From the IMG/VR virus record IMGVR_UViG_3300035698_016990, positions 1 through 30,664 of that record: a stretch of 30,664 bases of DNA, one strand, 5' to 3'. Shown piece by piece: positions 1-8,670 of this stretch. The translations under genes were made by a program, and so were the position numbers. The notes beneath the pieces are model-generated. The model had not been told where the DNA came from. It did no database searches and was given only the letters and a program-made list of their open reading frames with translations. Numbering within the stretch: position 1 is the first letter of the stretch; each line of letters starts with the position of its first letter. The DNA comes from a virus.

Positions 1-875
1 CAAGTTATGCATGGAATGTTCAAGGAACAACTAAATCTATATCTGAAGAAATGTCTGCAAGAGGGCATCAAGTTCTTGTTATTAATAGAAAGAAGATATC
101 TGAAATTTTACAACACATCGCAAAACACAAACCCAGCTGCATCTGGTTGGCGTCTTCAAATATCCTTATAGAACAATTTAAAAATAAAATCAAAATTCCA
201 GTTGTTGGATTTGGATTTTCTGATCCATATATTTTCACTACAGATAGATTCAAGTCATATGATATTTATGTGACCAATCATGAAGATACGATGAATAAAT
301 ATTCTTCAGTGATTCCAATGATTTATAACCCAACCGCTTGTGATTTGAAATTCCATAAAGACATGAAACTATCAAAAACAATTGATATATCATGCATTGG
401 TACTCTTAATCATCCAAGATTTAAAAACCCAAAAATGAGACCAAAAACAGTAAACAAATTAAGAGATGATGGGTTTTCAGTAGATGCTTATGGTATTGGA
501 TGGACAAAATTGGGTGGAACCCAAAACCATAAGCCCATCAATGGTCCTGAATTTCTTAGTGTCATAAACCAGAGCAAAATCGGGATTGACTTACAAGATC
601 TAGGTGCGCCACTCGCACATAGGATGCTTGAATATGGCGCATGCGGAACTCCTTGCATAACAAGAGACCGCCCAGAAGTATATAATTTATTTACGAAGGA
701 TGAGATACTAACCTATATAAATTATGAAGATTTAAAAGATAAATTAAAATATTACTTAAATCACGAAGAAGAATTGGAAAAATTTGGACAAAGACTAAAA
801 AATAGATGTAAAAAAGATCACAACATCACTAATAGAGTAAATCATTTACTAAAAGAACTTAAAAAATATGCTTAA
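1..875 (+). CDS. Glycosyltransferase, GT-B fold (5'-partial)
   Basis: The reading frame is open from the first bases of the window (first full codon at 3), so the true start lies upstream. An in-frame ATG at 51 is probably internal. The C-terminal half has the look of CgeB/Glyco_trans_1_2 enzymes: a segment ending 'SKIGIDLQD', then 'RMLEYGACGTPCITRDRPEV', which corresponds to the nucleotide-sugar-binding 'fE.mACG.p.it' region, and a C-terminal helical tail. It would transfer a sugar from an activated donor in the cytoplasm; donor and acceptor cannot be read from sequence. Its stop overlaps the next start by 8 bases (868-875), so the two are probably translationally coupled. The neighbouring pyruvyl-transferase-like gene suggests shared glycan synthesis. 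Family assignment is fairly sure, exact reaction unknown. Confidence 0.75.
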   Translation, partial: SYAWNVQGTTKSISEEMSARGHQVLVINRKKISEILQHIAKHKPSCIWLASSNILIEQFKNKIKIPVVGFGFSDPYIFTTDRFKSYDIYVTNHEDTMNKYSSVIPMIYNPTACDLKFHKDMKLSKTIDISCIGTLNHPRFKNPKMRPKTVNKLRDDGFSVDAYGIGWTKLGGTQNHKPINGPEFLSVINQSKIGIDLQDLGAPLAHRMLEYGACGTPCITRDRPEVYNLFTKDEILTYINYEDLKDKLKYYLNHEEELEKFGQRLKNRCKKDHNITNRVNHLLKELKKYA

Positions 876-1620
876 ATTAATCACATGTAAAGATGAAAAT
901 TGGGGCGATAAAGTTGGCCCCATAATTGCCAATCTTATATCTGGTCAAGACGTAGTTGAAGTGGGTCGCAAGTATAAACCAAAAACAGGCGAAACTCTAT
1001 ATGTTACTGTTGGTAGTATATTGAGTTGGGCACACTCAAGAACAGTGGTTTGGGGTGCTGGGTTTAGTGCAAAAAGCAGAATGGTTGTGAGCCCGCCGCA
1101 AAAAATTTGTGCCGTTCGCGGGCCGATGACAAGAAAAATATTAATAAATAACAACATAAAATGTCCGGAAATTTATGGTGATCCAGCATTATTATATAAA
1201 AATTATTATGATCCAAAAATAGATATCAAATATGATATTGGAATTATACCACACTATATTGACAAAAATTCAGAATGGGTTGCCACCAATAAATCAAAAA
1301 ACATAAACATAATAGACATAAGAAGTGGTATTAAAAATGTCGTAGATGAAGTCAAGAAGTGTAATGTAATATTATCCAGTTCACTGCATGGATTAATTAT
1401 TGCTGATACATATAATGTTAAATCTATATGGATAAAACTTTCTGATAAAGTTATTGGTAATGGTTTTAAATTTGTTGATTATTTTAAATCTGTTAAAAGA
1501 TCAACAGAAGAACCATTTATTATACACAATAACACCAAGATTGATGATATTAAATGTGATGATTATGAAATCGATATTGATATGGAAAGGTTGATGTCCG
1601 TATGTCCATTTCAACAATAA
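868..1620 (+). CDS. Polysaccharide pyruvyl transferase family protein
   Basis: This 250-residue protein carries the WcaK/PS_pyruv_trans pattern: an N-terminal 'NWGDKVGPIIANLI' segment, 'VGSI...VVWGAGF', 'CAVRGPMTRKIL', 'PEIYGDPALLY', 'IGIIPHYID' and 'VILSSSLHGLIIADTY'. Known members add a ketal-linked pyruvate to exopolysaccharide or cell-wall sugars, or are sugar-modifying relatives with GT-B-like folds. It starts inside the end of the upstream glycosyltransferase and its own end overlaps the next gene by 19 bases, which points to an operon. A second member of the same family lies on the opposite strand at 2492-3292. Substrate is unknown, and a non-pyruvyl activity is possible. Confidence 0.82.
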   Translation: MLKLITCKDENWGDKVGPIIANLISGQDVVEVGRKYKPKTGETLYVTVGSILSWAHSRTVVWGAGFSAKSRMVVSPPQKICAVRGPMTRKILINNNIKCPEIYGDPALLYKNYYDPKIDIKYDIGIIPHYIDKNSEWVATNKSKNINIIDIRSGIKNVVDEVKKCNVILSSSLHGLIIADTYNVKSIWIKLSDKVIGNGFKFVDYFKSVKRSTEEPFIIHNNTKIDDIKCDDYEIDIDMERLMSVCPFQQ

Positions 1621-2495
1621 CAAAGTGGCAATCAACTTTAGATGAAGACTTGACACAATACAAAGTTAAGCTTCTTTTTGGTTATACGGATTATACACCA
1701 GGTAGATATTTGCAAGATGCATTTAAAAGATGTGGTATTAAATTAGTAGACAAAAATGAAGATATTTCAATATGGATAGAAAGCCCCACCAAATCAGTAC
1801 CAAAAGAAATAAATAGTATGGGTGGCGCTAAAGTTTGTTGGATCCATCACGGAGCCAACATGTTAAATTGCAACTTAAAAATAATAAACAACATAAAACC
1901 AGATTTGGTTTTGATGTCTCACTCATTGTTTTTGGCGAAAAAAATTAATTACCCAACTGCATTTTTCCCATTTGGGGTTGACCCAATTTTTATCAAGAAA
2001 AATGACTGGAAGAATAGACCAATAGACATATCATTTGTTGGTAATGGCGGAAAGCGCATTAAAAACAAGACCTATATTAATAGATGTAAAATGATCGAAT
2101 CAGCTACAGATATTGCCAGAAAGATGGGTGCGAAAGTTGATTTTAACCGGAGAATTTTTAGAGAAAACATGGCAAATCTATATGCCAAATCAAAGATTGT
2201 CCTTAATCCCGTTCATGACACAATACCATCTATAAACATGAGATTATGGGAGACAATGGGTTGTGGAGCATTGTCTTTAACAGGACACGCTGATGATCAA
2301 GAATTATTGTTTGAAAATAATAAACATTTTAAAATAATAGATAATCTAAAAGAGAATATTAAGTGGGCTTTGGGTTCAGGAGAAGCTCAGAAAATTGCAA
2401 ACAAAGCCCAGGCTTGCGTTACAAAACATCACACATATAATCACAGAGTGCATCTAATATTTGATCTTCTTAGATCAATCAACAAATTAGATTAA
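1602..2495 (+). CDS. Glycosyltransferase, CgeB/Glyco_trans_1_2-like
   Basis: A 297-residue GT-B-type protein. The N-terminal half has a Rossmann-like 'KLLFGYTDYTPGRYLQDAF' opening and 'KVCWIHHGANM'. The C-terminal half has 'IDISFVGNGGKR', 'YAKSKIVLNP', then 'MRLWETMGCGALSLTGHADD', the expected acidic-residue/ACG donor-binding segment, and a C-terminal helix. The start at 1602 lies inside the preceding gene (19-base overlap), consistent with coupling. Its TAA stop overlaps the TAA stop of the opposite-strand gene within the tetramer TTAA at 2492-2495, so the two operons converge with no spacer. It probably acts with the adjacent pyruvyl-transferase homologue. Sugar specificity is unknown. Confidence 0.75.
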   Translation: MSISTITKWQSTLDEDLTQYKVKLLFGYTDYTPGRYLQDAFKRCGIKLVDKNEDISIWIESPTKSVPKEINSMGGAKVCWIHHGANMLNCNLKIINNIKPDLVLMSHSLFLAKKINYPTAFFPFGVDPIFIKKNDWKNRPIDISFVGNGGKRIKNKTYINRCKMIESATDIARKMGAKVDFNRRIFRENMANLYAKSKIVLNPVHDTIPSINMRLWETMGCGALSLTGHADDQELLFENNKHFKIIDNLKENIKWALGSGEAQKIANKAQACVTKHHTYNHRVHLIFDLLRSINKLD

Positions 2496-3292
2496 ATCCA
2501 TTTTTTATTTAGTTTATTAAACGGGCAATGATCTATAAGTTTTTGTAAGTCTAATTTTATCTCATTAGCTCTACAAGACTTTTTTAGTTTGTTTGTTTTT
2601 AAGATTTCTTCTTTAGTTAAATAGGTTGGCTTGTAGGTTTGAGCACCTATTGAATCAAAATAATCTAAATATTTAAACTCTTTTCCCTTAATTGATGGTA
2701 TCCCAGTAATAACTACCCACAAAGATGGAATTTGATAAGTATCAGCCAATATTAAACCATGCAATGATGAAGAAATAATTCTTTCACATCTGTTAATCTG
2801 ATTAACAACTTTTTGAAAACCTTGTTGAATATTAATATTCAACATGCCATCTGGCAATTCCCATTCAGAAACTTTTTTCCTATCAATAACATGCGGAATT
2901 ATTCCTAAGGAATATTCTTTTGTCTTTTTTGCTTTAAACATCATTGGACAAAGTAGCCCAGGATCACCATAAACTTCTGGACATTTTATTCCTTTTTTAA
3001 TTAGCCATTTTCTAGTTCTTGGCCCTCTGACAGCACAGACTTTTATTGGGTTTGCTTGTATGTTCCATCTTGGTGTTAAAACCGCAGAACCCCATACTAT
3101 TGTTGGAATTTTGACAAATGTCATGCTGCTGCCGCAGACTAAGTATGGCTTATCGGAAGATTTTATATTGCCTTCATTATTATTTACATTGGTTACTTTT
3201 TCACCAGAAAAAAACTCACCAATGAATGGGTTAATTGCATCACCAAAATTGCGAGTGGGTTTGCCATTATTAAGTGGCCAATAAACATACAT
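2492..3292 (-). CDS. Polysaccharide pyruvyl transferase family protein (second copy)
   Basis: A 266-residue homologue of the product of 868-1620, with the same ordered motifs: 'NFGDAINPFIGEFF', 'VWGSAVLTP', 'CAVRGPRTRKWLIKKGIKCP', 'EVYGDPGLLCP', 'LGIIPHVID', 'IISSSLHGLILADTYQIPSLW' and a late 'FKYLDYFDSIG'. The same 'FK(F/Y)(V/L)DYF' stretch is in the plus-strand copy, so the two are paralogs rather than chance family members. It is last in a minus-strand operon behind glycosyltransferase genes, with one base between it and the gene upstream. Predicted to modify a sugar on a phage or host glycan (inference). Confidence 0.82.
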   Translation of the reverse strand: MYVYWPLNNGKPTRNFGDAINPFIGEFFSGEKVTNVNNNEGNIKSSDKPYLVCGSSMTFVKIPTIVWGSAVLTPRWNIQANPIKVCAVRGPRTRKWLIKKGIKCPEVYGDPGLLCPMMFKAKKTKEYSLGIIPHVIDRKKVSEWELPDGMLNINIQQGFQKVVNQINRCERIISSSLHGLILADTYQIPSLWVVITGIPSIKGKEFKYLDYFDSIGAQTYKPTYLTKEEILKTNKLKKSCRANEIKLDLQKLIDHCPFNKLNKKWI

Positions 3293-3293
3293 G

Positions 3294-4328
3294 CTATTTT
3301 TTCCTATTCATTTTGAGTTGTTGAAGAGTCCTTCTTCTATGTTGTCCTGAACTGCCGTTACATGTCCTTATGAGATTTTCAAGTATTAAACCCATCGATA
3401 TGGCTCTGTTTTTGAAAGAAACATTATTTGCATTATCTATGGAACATTTACTAAAACTATTCCATGTCTTTTTATTGTTATATATTCTATCTACATAAAA
3501 ACACAAGTCATCAATAGTTTCTGTTTTTACTCCACTAAAACCAACATACGGAGTTAATGATTGTGGGATATGCCTATAAATTACTGGAGTACCAACTCCT
3601 TGAGCCTCAAGGGGCACCAAATAAAAGGTCTCATTAGTTTGTAAAGATATAAATAATCGAATAGATGGCAAAAATTTAGTGACAAATTCATTACCTGGAT
3701 TTACTATTTTTATACTTTTTGCTGGTGCGGGGCCAGATCCATATGTATAAAAGTCAATTTTTGAAAATGTTTTTATCAAAACATTAATGACTTTTTTTGT
3801 ATTATTCATATTATCATAAGGCGAGTGGCCACTAAATCTTTTATTAAGTGTTTTCAAGGTATGACCCAGGCATATTCCAGATCTTTCCGAGTATTTGGGA
3901 ATAGACGATAACGACGGCGACAGTATTGGTTTGGGTAATGATATATAATTAGTTCCCTTGAATTTGCCGAGACTTCCAAAAGTTCCATCCCAAATTGTAA
4001 AATATATATTCCCATAAGATAAATTTAATTTATTTAATCTTCTTATGTCTTTCGCGTCTTCATAACTATGCCGTATTAAAGATAGCGATAAAATTGGCGA
4101 CTTTGTGATTGTTCTTATTTTCTTATATATAGAGTCTTCTGTTGATGAATCTCCGCCAAGCATAATTAGATCAACATCTTTTAATTTATCCCACTCTATG
4201 CTGCTATCTCCCATTAAACAAACTTCCCAGTTTGGAGTTAATTGCAGCATTTTATCCCACAATATTGTGACTCTTTCCAGCCCAGTCATTCGTCTTTTTT
4301 TAACTCGTCCAATTATTGCACATTTCAT
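3294..4328 (-). CDS. Glycosyltransferase-like protein, GT-B type
   Basis: A 344-residue protein read from the ATG at 4328, which overlaps the stop of the upstream gene in a TAATG arrangement. An ATG five codons earlier exists, but the coupled start is more natural. The N-terminal half has 'VDLIMLGGDSSTEDSIYKKI', typical of a Rossmann half. The C-terminal half has 'IDFYTYGSG', 'FLPSIRLFISLQTNETFYLVP', then 'LEAQGVGTPVIYRHIPQSLTPYVGFSG', resembling the GT4 donor-site 'E..a.G.PVI' segment. The C-terminal tail is very basic (QHRRR...KMNRKK). Assignment is by fold pattern only; substrate unknown. Confidence 0.65.
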   Translation of the reverse strand: MKCAIIGRVKKRRMTGLERVTILWDKMLQLTPNWEVCLMGDSSIEWDKLKDVDLIMLGGDSSTEDSIYKKIRTITKSPILSLSLIRHSYEDAKDIRRLNKLNLSYGNIYFTIWDGTFGSLGKFKGTNYISLPKPILSPSLSSIPKYSERSGICLGHTLKTLNKRFSGHSPYDNMNNTKKVINVLIKTFSKIDFYTYGSGPAPAKSIKIVNPGNEFVTKFLPSIRLFISLQTNETFYLVPLEAQGVGTPVIYRHIPQSLTPYVGFSGVKTETIDDLCFYVDRIYNNKKTWNSFSKCSIDNANNVSFKNRAISMGLILENLIRTCNGSSGQHRRRTLQQLKMNRKK

Positions 4329-6733
4329 TAGTATACAGTCCATTTTCCAAAAGATTTAATTGTTTTAGTCTGTTTGTCCGCTGTTAATTTTTTTCCACAA
4401 ATTGAATTTTTTGCATTAGATCCTGGTATATCTTTCAACCATCCTGCCGGTCTAGCGACACAACGGAGACCGATTTTCTTTTTCTGAGCCAAAACACCAA
4501 ACCAAATGTCTGCCATATTTGGCGAATTAAAATGCTCTTTACAGACCTGTATTGTGTTAGAATGATAAGCAAGAGTTCCAGTTCCTAATATATGAACCCC
4601 AACATCTTTTAATTGTGCCGCTTTATAATGGAAACATTTGCGGCTTTTATAATAATTAATCATTGGTGTGTTTAATATGACTCCATGCACACCAACGCAA
4701 CATTTTTTGTTATATTGGTTGATCTTATCTATCATAGTGGACACATAATCTGATGGATATATTAAATCATCATCTACTGTAAATATATACCCCTTTGCTT
4801 GTGGAGCATAAAATTTGCCAACATCGCCCCTATCTCCAAGTTTCTTCCCCTCGAAAACAGTGATTCCGTTTTTGTTTAAAAAATCAGGAATTCCATCATA
4901 ATCATTGAGATATATATTGAGTTGATCGCATTGCCCAGCTAGAGAATTAACCACCGTTTTCAGAAATCCAGCTCGCTCTTTGATGCTGGCCATTGAAATG
5001 GTTATTTTAGTTTGTGCTGTTGATATTATTGGCTCGTGTTTTCTGAGATGAGCATGCATTTTGGATTGATGATCTTTATGCGCAACCAAAGTAGAACCAG
5101 GCTGATACATCGACATGGAAGATTTATTTAATCTTTCGCTAATCTGCGCTCCAACTCCACTTGATTTAGACGGATCTTTGATCCATCTAGATTTAGGTAC
5201 TGGATCAATTTTAAAATTCAATTTCTCAAAAAATCTGTTCTCACAGAAGAACATCATATCAACCCATCCAGAATTCCAATATGCACGTTGGTTAAATGTA
5301 ACTTCTCTGGGGTTCCTGCCAGACCAAACAACCTTACCTTTTCTGAGCTCATCTAATAATGGATTTATACAAATCTTTTTAGGATCTGATATGTTATTCC
5401 AATATGATATACATTTATCAAAAAATCCATTAACCAGGCGCACATCATCATCTAATTTAAGAAAGAAATGTGCCTTGCTATTTCTGACATCAGCAAATCC
5501 CTGATTTATCACCTGCCAATAATTCTGCTTACCATGATTTTTATCTAGTTTCTTATATGTTATGTTTAGATTTTTACTGTGTTTCTTTATAACCGCTCCA
5601 TAATTGGCTGAGCTGGCGTCATCATAAACATATATAAATATTTCATGTTTTGATTTATTCTTTTCAACATCAGAAAGTAATAGGCCAAGTAGATCTGGCC
5701 TATTATAAGAATTAATAATCATGTGTATTTTGGATGGATATATTTCAACTGGTGGGATATACATTCTAGCACTTTTGTTAACTGTATCAAAAACCTTTTT
5801 GGCTTTTCTAAGGATATTACCCTTATCTTCTTCTACTGTTTTCTCAGGGTAAATCTTAAAATAGGCATCAGCACCTTCTACATCATGAAACCCCGGTGGT
5901 TGTATGCCGCTTTTAGATATCCTATTTGACCAATCCACATGAGCCATTCCATATCTTGGGAATTTATGATCGTAGTATCCCACAAATTTAAACGCATCAT
6001 CATCAAATACCATAACTGCGCCCTGTGGTTTACCAACTATGGTTTTTATGGTTATTGACCCCACTTGTTTTGCTTTTTCATTTTTTAGGTTAGCACCATA
6101 TAGGCCATACTCTCTATAACAAAAATGATGATAATTGGTTTTTTGCATTACATTAAAATAAAATGTCTCCCATCCTTTTTTCTTGACTTCAACATCGTCA
6201 TTTAGAATCATTTTAAATCTGTATGGAATGAGAGCATGCAATAGATTATTGGTGTTATGTACCACGCCCTTGCGCTCTTTGTGGTCCAACAATGTAATCC
6301 AATCGACAGAACGTAGATATTTCTTAACTTTCTGATCTGTCGATTCATCACTAACAATTACATTGATACCATCTGGGCCATTCTTTTTTATCGATTCTAA
6401 AAGTCTTTTGACGCAATGTAATCTGTTACAAGATAGAATACCTATACCAATATTAGATATGGTAGGCATTATTGCAGCATTTTTGAGTTTTGGTGGCAAG
6501 GGTTTAGGTTTACGCCCCTGTGCTTTTCTATATTTCGTGTTTTTGCGTGGAATTCTACCTTTAGATAGCTTCTTTTTATCAAACTGTTCTACAAGTTTGA
6601 GATATTTAGGACAATATTTTAAAAAATACCTAGGAAGGATTATGCTCTGTCCCGGCAGGATTTTGATCACTTCCCTGCTCGGTCCCGACACCTGCACCGA
6701 GTGTTTGTTGTGGTTTATGAACGTGTACGTCAT
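4328..6733 (-). CDS. Three-domain glycosyltransferase (triple GT-A)
   Basis: An 801-residue protein with three GT-A (GT2-like) domains in series. Domain 1 (about 93-300) begins 'IGIGILSCNRL' and carries NDDVE at 178-182. Domain 2 (about 336-560) begins 'IHMIINSYNRPDLL' and carries LDDD at 427-430. Domain 3 (about 575-790) begins 'ITISMASIKERAGFL' and carries VDDDLIYP at 653-660. The acidic clusters fit metal/nucleotide-sugar-binding DxD motifs. Residues 1-50 form a small separate region with 'ILPGQSIILP', followed by a basic linker rich in Lys, Arg and Pro (52-86). Such multi-domain enzymes usually add different sugars in sequence. The 5' end overlaps the upstream gene by 104 bases; a later start at Met89 would remove that overlap but lose the N-terminal region. 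Acceptor is unknown. Confidence 0.8.
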   Translation of the reverse strand: MTYTFINHNKHSVQVSGPSREVIKILPGQSIILPRYFLKYCPKYLKLVEQFDKKKLSKGRIPRKNTKYRKAQGRKPKPLPPKLKNAAIMPTISNIGIGILSCNRLHCVKRLLESIKKNGPDGINVIVSDESTDQKVKKYLRSVDWITLLDHKERKGVVHNTNNLLHALIPYRFKMILNDDVEVKKKGWETFYFNVMQKTNYHHFCYREYGLYGANLKNEKAKQVGSITIKTIVGKPQGAVMVFDDDAFKFVGYYDHKFPRYGMAHVDWSNRISKSGIQPPGFHDVEGADAYFKIYPEKTVEEDKGNILRKAKKVFDTVNKSARMYIPPVEIYPSKIHMIINSYNRPDLLGLLLSDVEKNKSKHEIFIYVYDDASSANYGAVIKKHSKNLNITYKKLDKNHGKQNYWQVINQGFADVRNSKAHFFLKLDDDVRLVNGFFDKCISYWNNISDPKKICINPLLDELRKGKVVWSGRNPREVTFNQRAYWNSGWVDMMFFCENRFFEKLNFKIDPVPKSRWIKDPSKSSGVGAQISERLNKSSMSMYQPGSTLVAHKDHQSKMHAHLRKHEPIISTAQTKITISMASIKERAGFLKTVVNSLAGQCDQLNIYLNDYDGIPDFLNKNGITVFEGKKLGDRGDVGKFYAPQAKGYIFTVDDDLIYPSDYVSTMIDKINQYNKKCCVGVHGVILNTPMINYYKSRKCFHYKAAQLKDVGVHILGTGTLAYHSNTIQVCKEHFNSPNMADIWFGVLAQKKKIGLRCVARPAGWLKDIPGSNAKNSICGKKLTADKQTKTIKSFGKWTVY

Positions 6734-6962
6734 TTCCGTCTACCCTATCTAGGATTCTTTTTCTCAAAACCTTCGCGACGGTAACAGCCATAGCAGTATA
6801 TTCAAGTTGATCGCCATGATAAACAACGACTGGCTGATCAGATTCTTCTTCCAACGCTGTTATTACCAAACATCTTATGTTTGGCTGGTCTTTTAATAGC
6901 TGTTTTCTGAGGTCCAGTATTTTATCGACTAACACAGGATGTTCTTCAGTAATTTTTTCCAT
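6630..6962 (-). CDS. Hypothetical protein, overlaps glycosyltransferase start
   Basis: A 110-residue protein not recognised. The start at 6962 is chosen because GGGAG lies six bases upstream; a longer frame to 7064 would run into the divergent gene. Residues 1-77 look like an ordinary small alpha/beta domain ('IRCLVITALEEE', 'QPVVVYHGDQLEYTAMAVTVAKVLRKRIL'). Residues after about 78 are low complexity (Gly, Gln, Asn, Thr, Pro) and are encoded by the same DNA as the first 34 residues of the triple glycosyltransferase in another frame. It is first in the minus-strand operon and divergent from 6991. Confidence 0.6.
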   Translation of the reverse strand: MEKITEEHPVLVDKILDLRKQLLKDQPNIRCLVITALEEESDQPVVVYHGDQLEYTAMAVTVAKVLRKRILDRVDGNDVHVHKPQQTLGAGVGTEQGSDQNPAGTEHNPS

Positions 6963-6990
6963 GATGATCTCCCGTAGCGATAAAATACAA

Positions 6991-7611
6991 ATGGACGAAA
7001 AAATAATAGATGAAAAAACAAATGAAATAATAAAATTATATAACGCCTTAACTGGCAGAAACATAATCCCACAAAATACAGATCCTAAAAGAACATATCA
7101 ATATAGGTACGCTGCGAAATTTCTAAAAAACATGAAAGGAATTTCCTGGGAAACAATCAAGAAAATAGTATATTATGCTGTTGAATATGCTAAAGAAAAC
7201 AAAAAGAAAAGTGTCTGGACTCGCGGCTTGTGGATGTTAACTAAATCAAATATTGTTGATATTGCATATAAAAAAGCCAAAGAGGAAGACAGTCAGAAAA
7301 AATTAGATCTAGATAAAGTTATTAGAAGCAAAAACTTTGCAGAAAAACATGATCATAAATTCTCCGAAATAAAAAACCAAGGTGGATTTCCAAACATAGT
7401 TGCTTGGTATGACAATGGAGAGATATCACTCACTTATCTCTCCATGTCGGAATCATGTAAAAAAGCACTCGCAACTTTAGACGAAACCGACAAAAGAATA
7501 ATGCCAAACCAAAAAGAAATAATTAAAAGAAGAATAAGATGTCTCATGGATAAAGATTGTAGAGAAGAATTGAAAAACATTTTGGGAAACGACTATATTA
7601 AAATTACGTAA
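6991..7611 (+). CDS. Hypothetical lysine-rich protein
   Basis: 206 residues from the ATG at 6991; upstream in-frame codons belong to the opposite-strand gene. No Shine-Dalgarno is visible. Instead TAAAATA (6981-6987) sits three bases before the ATG. The sequence is strongly basic and helical, with 'YRYAAKFLKNMKGISWETIKKIVYYAVEYAKE' reminiscent of small winged-helix or replication-accessory proteins, but I do not recognise a family. A run of Lys/Glu continues in the middle. It is followed ten bases later by the dUTPase-like gene, so it probably belongs to a nucleotide/DNA-metabolism operon. Function not assigned. Confidence 0.65.
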   Translation: MDEKIIDEKTNEIIKLYNALTGRNIIPQNTDPKRTYQYRYAAKFLKNMKGISWETIKKIVYYAVEYAKENKKKSVWTRGLWMLTKSNIVDIAYKKAKEEDSQKKLDLDKVIRSKNFAEKHDHKFSEIKNQGGFPNIVAWYDNGEISLTYLSMSESCKKALATLDETDKRIMPNQKEIIKRRIRCLMDKDCREELKNILGNDYIKIT

Positions 7612-7621
7612 GGAGAGAAAA

Positions 7622-8125
7622 TTGACAAAAGATAATTATAATAATCGGAGACCACCATATGAAAGAAAAAGGCAACCGTTTTCTGTAAAAACGCAAACTG
7701 TTGACGGATCGATAGAATGGGTACCATCTAGGGCAGATTCAACAGACGCGTCTTTTACCGTCAAAGCCAAGTCCTTTACAAGTATTCATGGCGCCGAATT
7801 GGAATCGTGCATCCTCGAGCCAGATTCAAAAATATTAGCCAATACCGGATTTATGATAGAATTAATGCCAGGATGGGAAGGACAAATCAGAACAAAACAT
7901 AATTTGGCTTTAGAAGGTGGCCTGGTGGTTTTGGATTCCCCAAGCACAATAGACAATAGCCACAAAGGTGAGATTCAAGTAATTCTTGTGAATAGTGGAG
8001 AAGATGATTTAGGAATCAATAGTGGCGACGAAATAGCCCAAATGATCATTACAAAAATACCACACGTAAAGCTATGGCATGTTGAGAAAATCCAAAGCTC
8101 AGTCAAAGATACGGAAAGTGAGTAA
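7622..8125 (+). CDS. dut: dUTPase-fold protein (divergent)
   Basis: 167 residues with a TTG start, supported by AAGGAGAG at the right distance and no better ATG. The order of trimeric dUTPase motifs is visible: motif 1-like 'ILEPDSKILANTGFMIELMPGWEGQ', motif 2-like 'IRTKHNLAL' in place of PRSGLA, motif 3-like 'STIDNSHKGEIQVILVN' keeping the catalytic-position Asp, and motif 4-like 'GDEIAQMIITKI'. The usual C-terminal Gly-rich motif 5 that closes over the nucleotide is absent; the chain ends 'SSVKDTESE'. The 35-residue N-terminus is polar and basic. Expected reaction is dUTP to dUMP plus PPi, but the changed motif 2 and missing motif 5 leave room for an altered or non-catalytic role. Confidence 0.78.
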   Translation: MTKDNYNNRRPPYERKRQPFSVKTQTVDGSIEWVPSRADSTDASFTVKAKSFTSIHGAELESCILEPDSKILANTGFMIELMPGWEGQIRTKHNLALEGGLVVLDSPSTIDNSHKGEIQVILVNSGEDDLGINSGDEIAQMIITKIPHVKLWHVEKIQSSVKDTESE

Positions 8126-8146
8126 TAATTCCCAAGGAGATTTATC

Positions 8147-8620
8147 ATGGCTGAAGCCACATCTATAGTTGGAAGATTCGATGGAACCCTTAGTTACGAC
8201 GATGGGTCCTGGGGAAGCTTTCATTGCCAAATAGAGACATTTGATTTAACCAATGACATTGTTTGGTCTTTTGCCGAATCCTACTCTGAAGAACAAATGC
8301 AGAGAATGTATAATGATCCGGTCAGAAAGGCAGCTCTTGAGGAAGTAATTGAAACCTTACCATTCATTTCAAGTATTACGTGGACAGATGTTGCTCTTGA
8401 TGATAAGGTAATTACTGATGGTGTTCTCCATCTTTATCTTCTAGTGACTTTTGATGATGGAACTACCTATCCGGTTTCTCTTACTGGCGAAAAGGGAGAA
8501 GTAAGATATCATACGGAGAGTGCCACAGATCTATTATCTGGCGCCAGCAATCTTAGCACTATGCTCGGCAAGATGGAAGATATGCTAGATAAGATCATGC
8601 AGTCGGTTACTCTTGCGTAA
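8147..8620 (+). CDS. Hypothetical acidic protein
   Basis: 157 residues with AAGGAGAT seven bases before the ATG. The protein is acidic and beta-rich in the first two thirds ('GRFDGTLSYDDGSWGSFHC', 'LHLYLLVTFDDGTTYPVSL') and ends in a helix with regularly spaced Leu/Met ('LGKMEDMLDKIMQSV'), a possible oligomerisation segment. No family recognised. It is the last gene before a strong terminator, so it closes the 6991-8620 operon. Codon use is slightly richer in G+C than its neighbours. Confidence 0.65.
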   Translation: MAEATSIVGRFDGTLSYDDGSWGSFHCQIETFDLTNDIVWSFAESYSEEQMQRMYNDPVRKAALEEVIETLPFISSITWTDVALDDKVITDGVLHLYLLVTFDDGTTYPVSLTGEKGEVRYHTESATDLLSGASNLSTMLGKMEDMLDKIMQSVTLA

Positions 8621-8645
8621 GGAACGCAAAGTGGGGAAGGCCAAG

Positions 8646-8670
8646 GGGTCCCTTCGGGGACCCTTTTTTT
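8646..8670 (+). terminator. Rho-independent terminator
   Basis: A 7-bp stem GGGTCCC/GGGACCC (8646-8652 and 8657-8663) is capped by a UUCG tetraloop closed by C-G and followed by seven T (8664-8670). This is a textbook intrinsic terminator for the 6991-8620 operon. The T run is adjacent to the stop of the opposite-strand gene. Confidence 0.95.
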
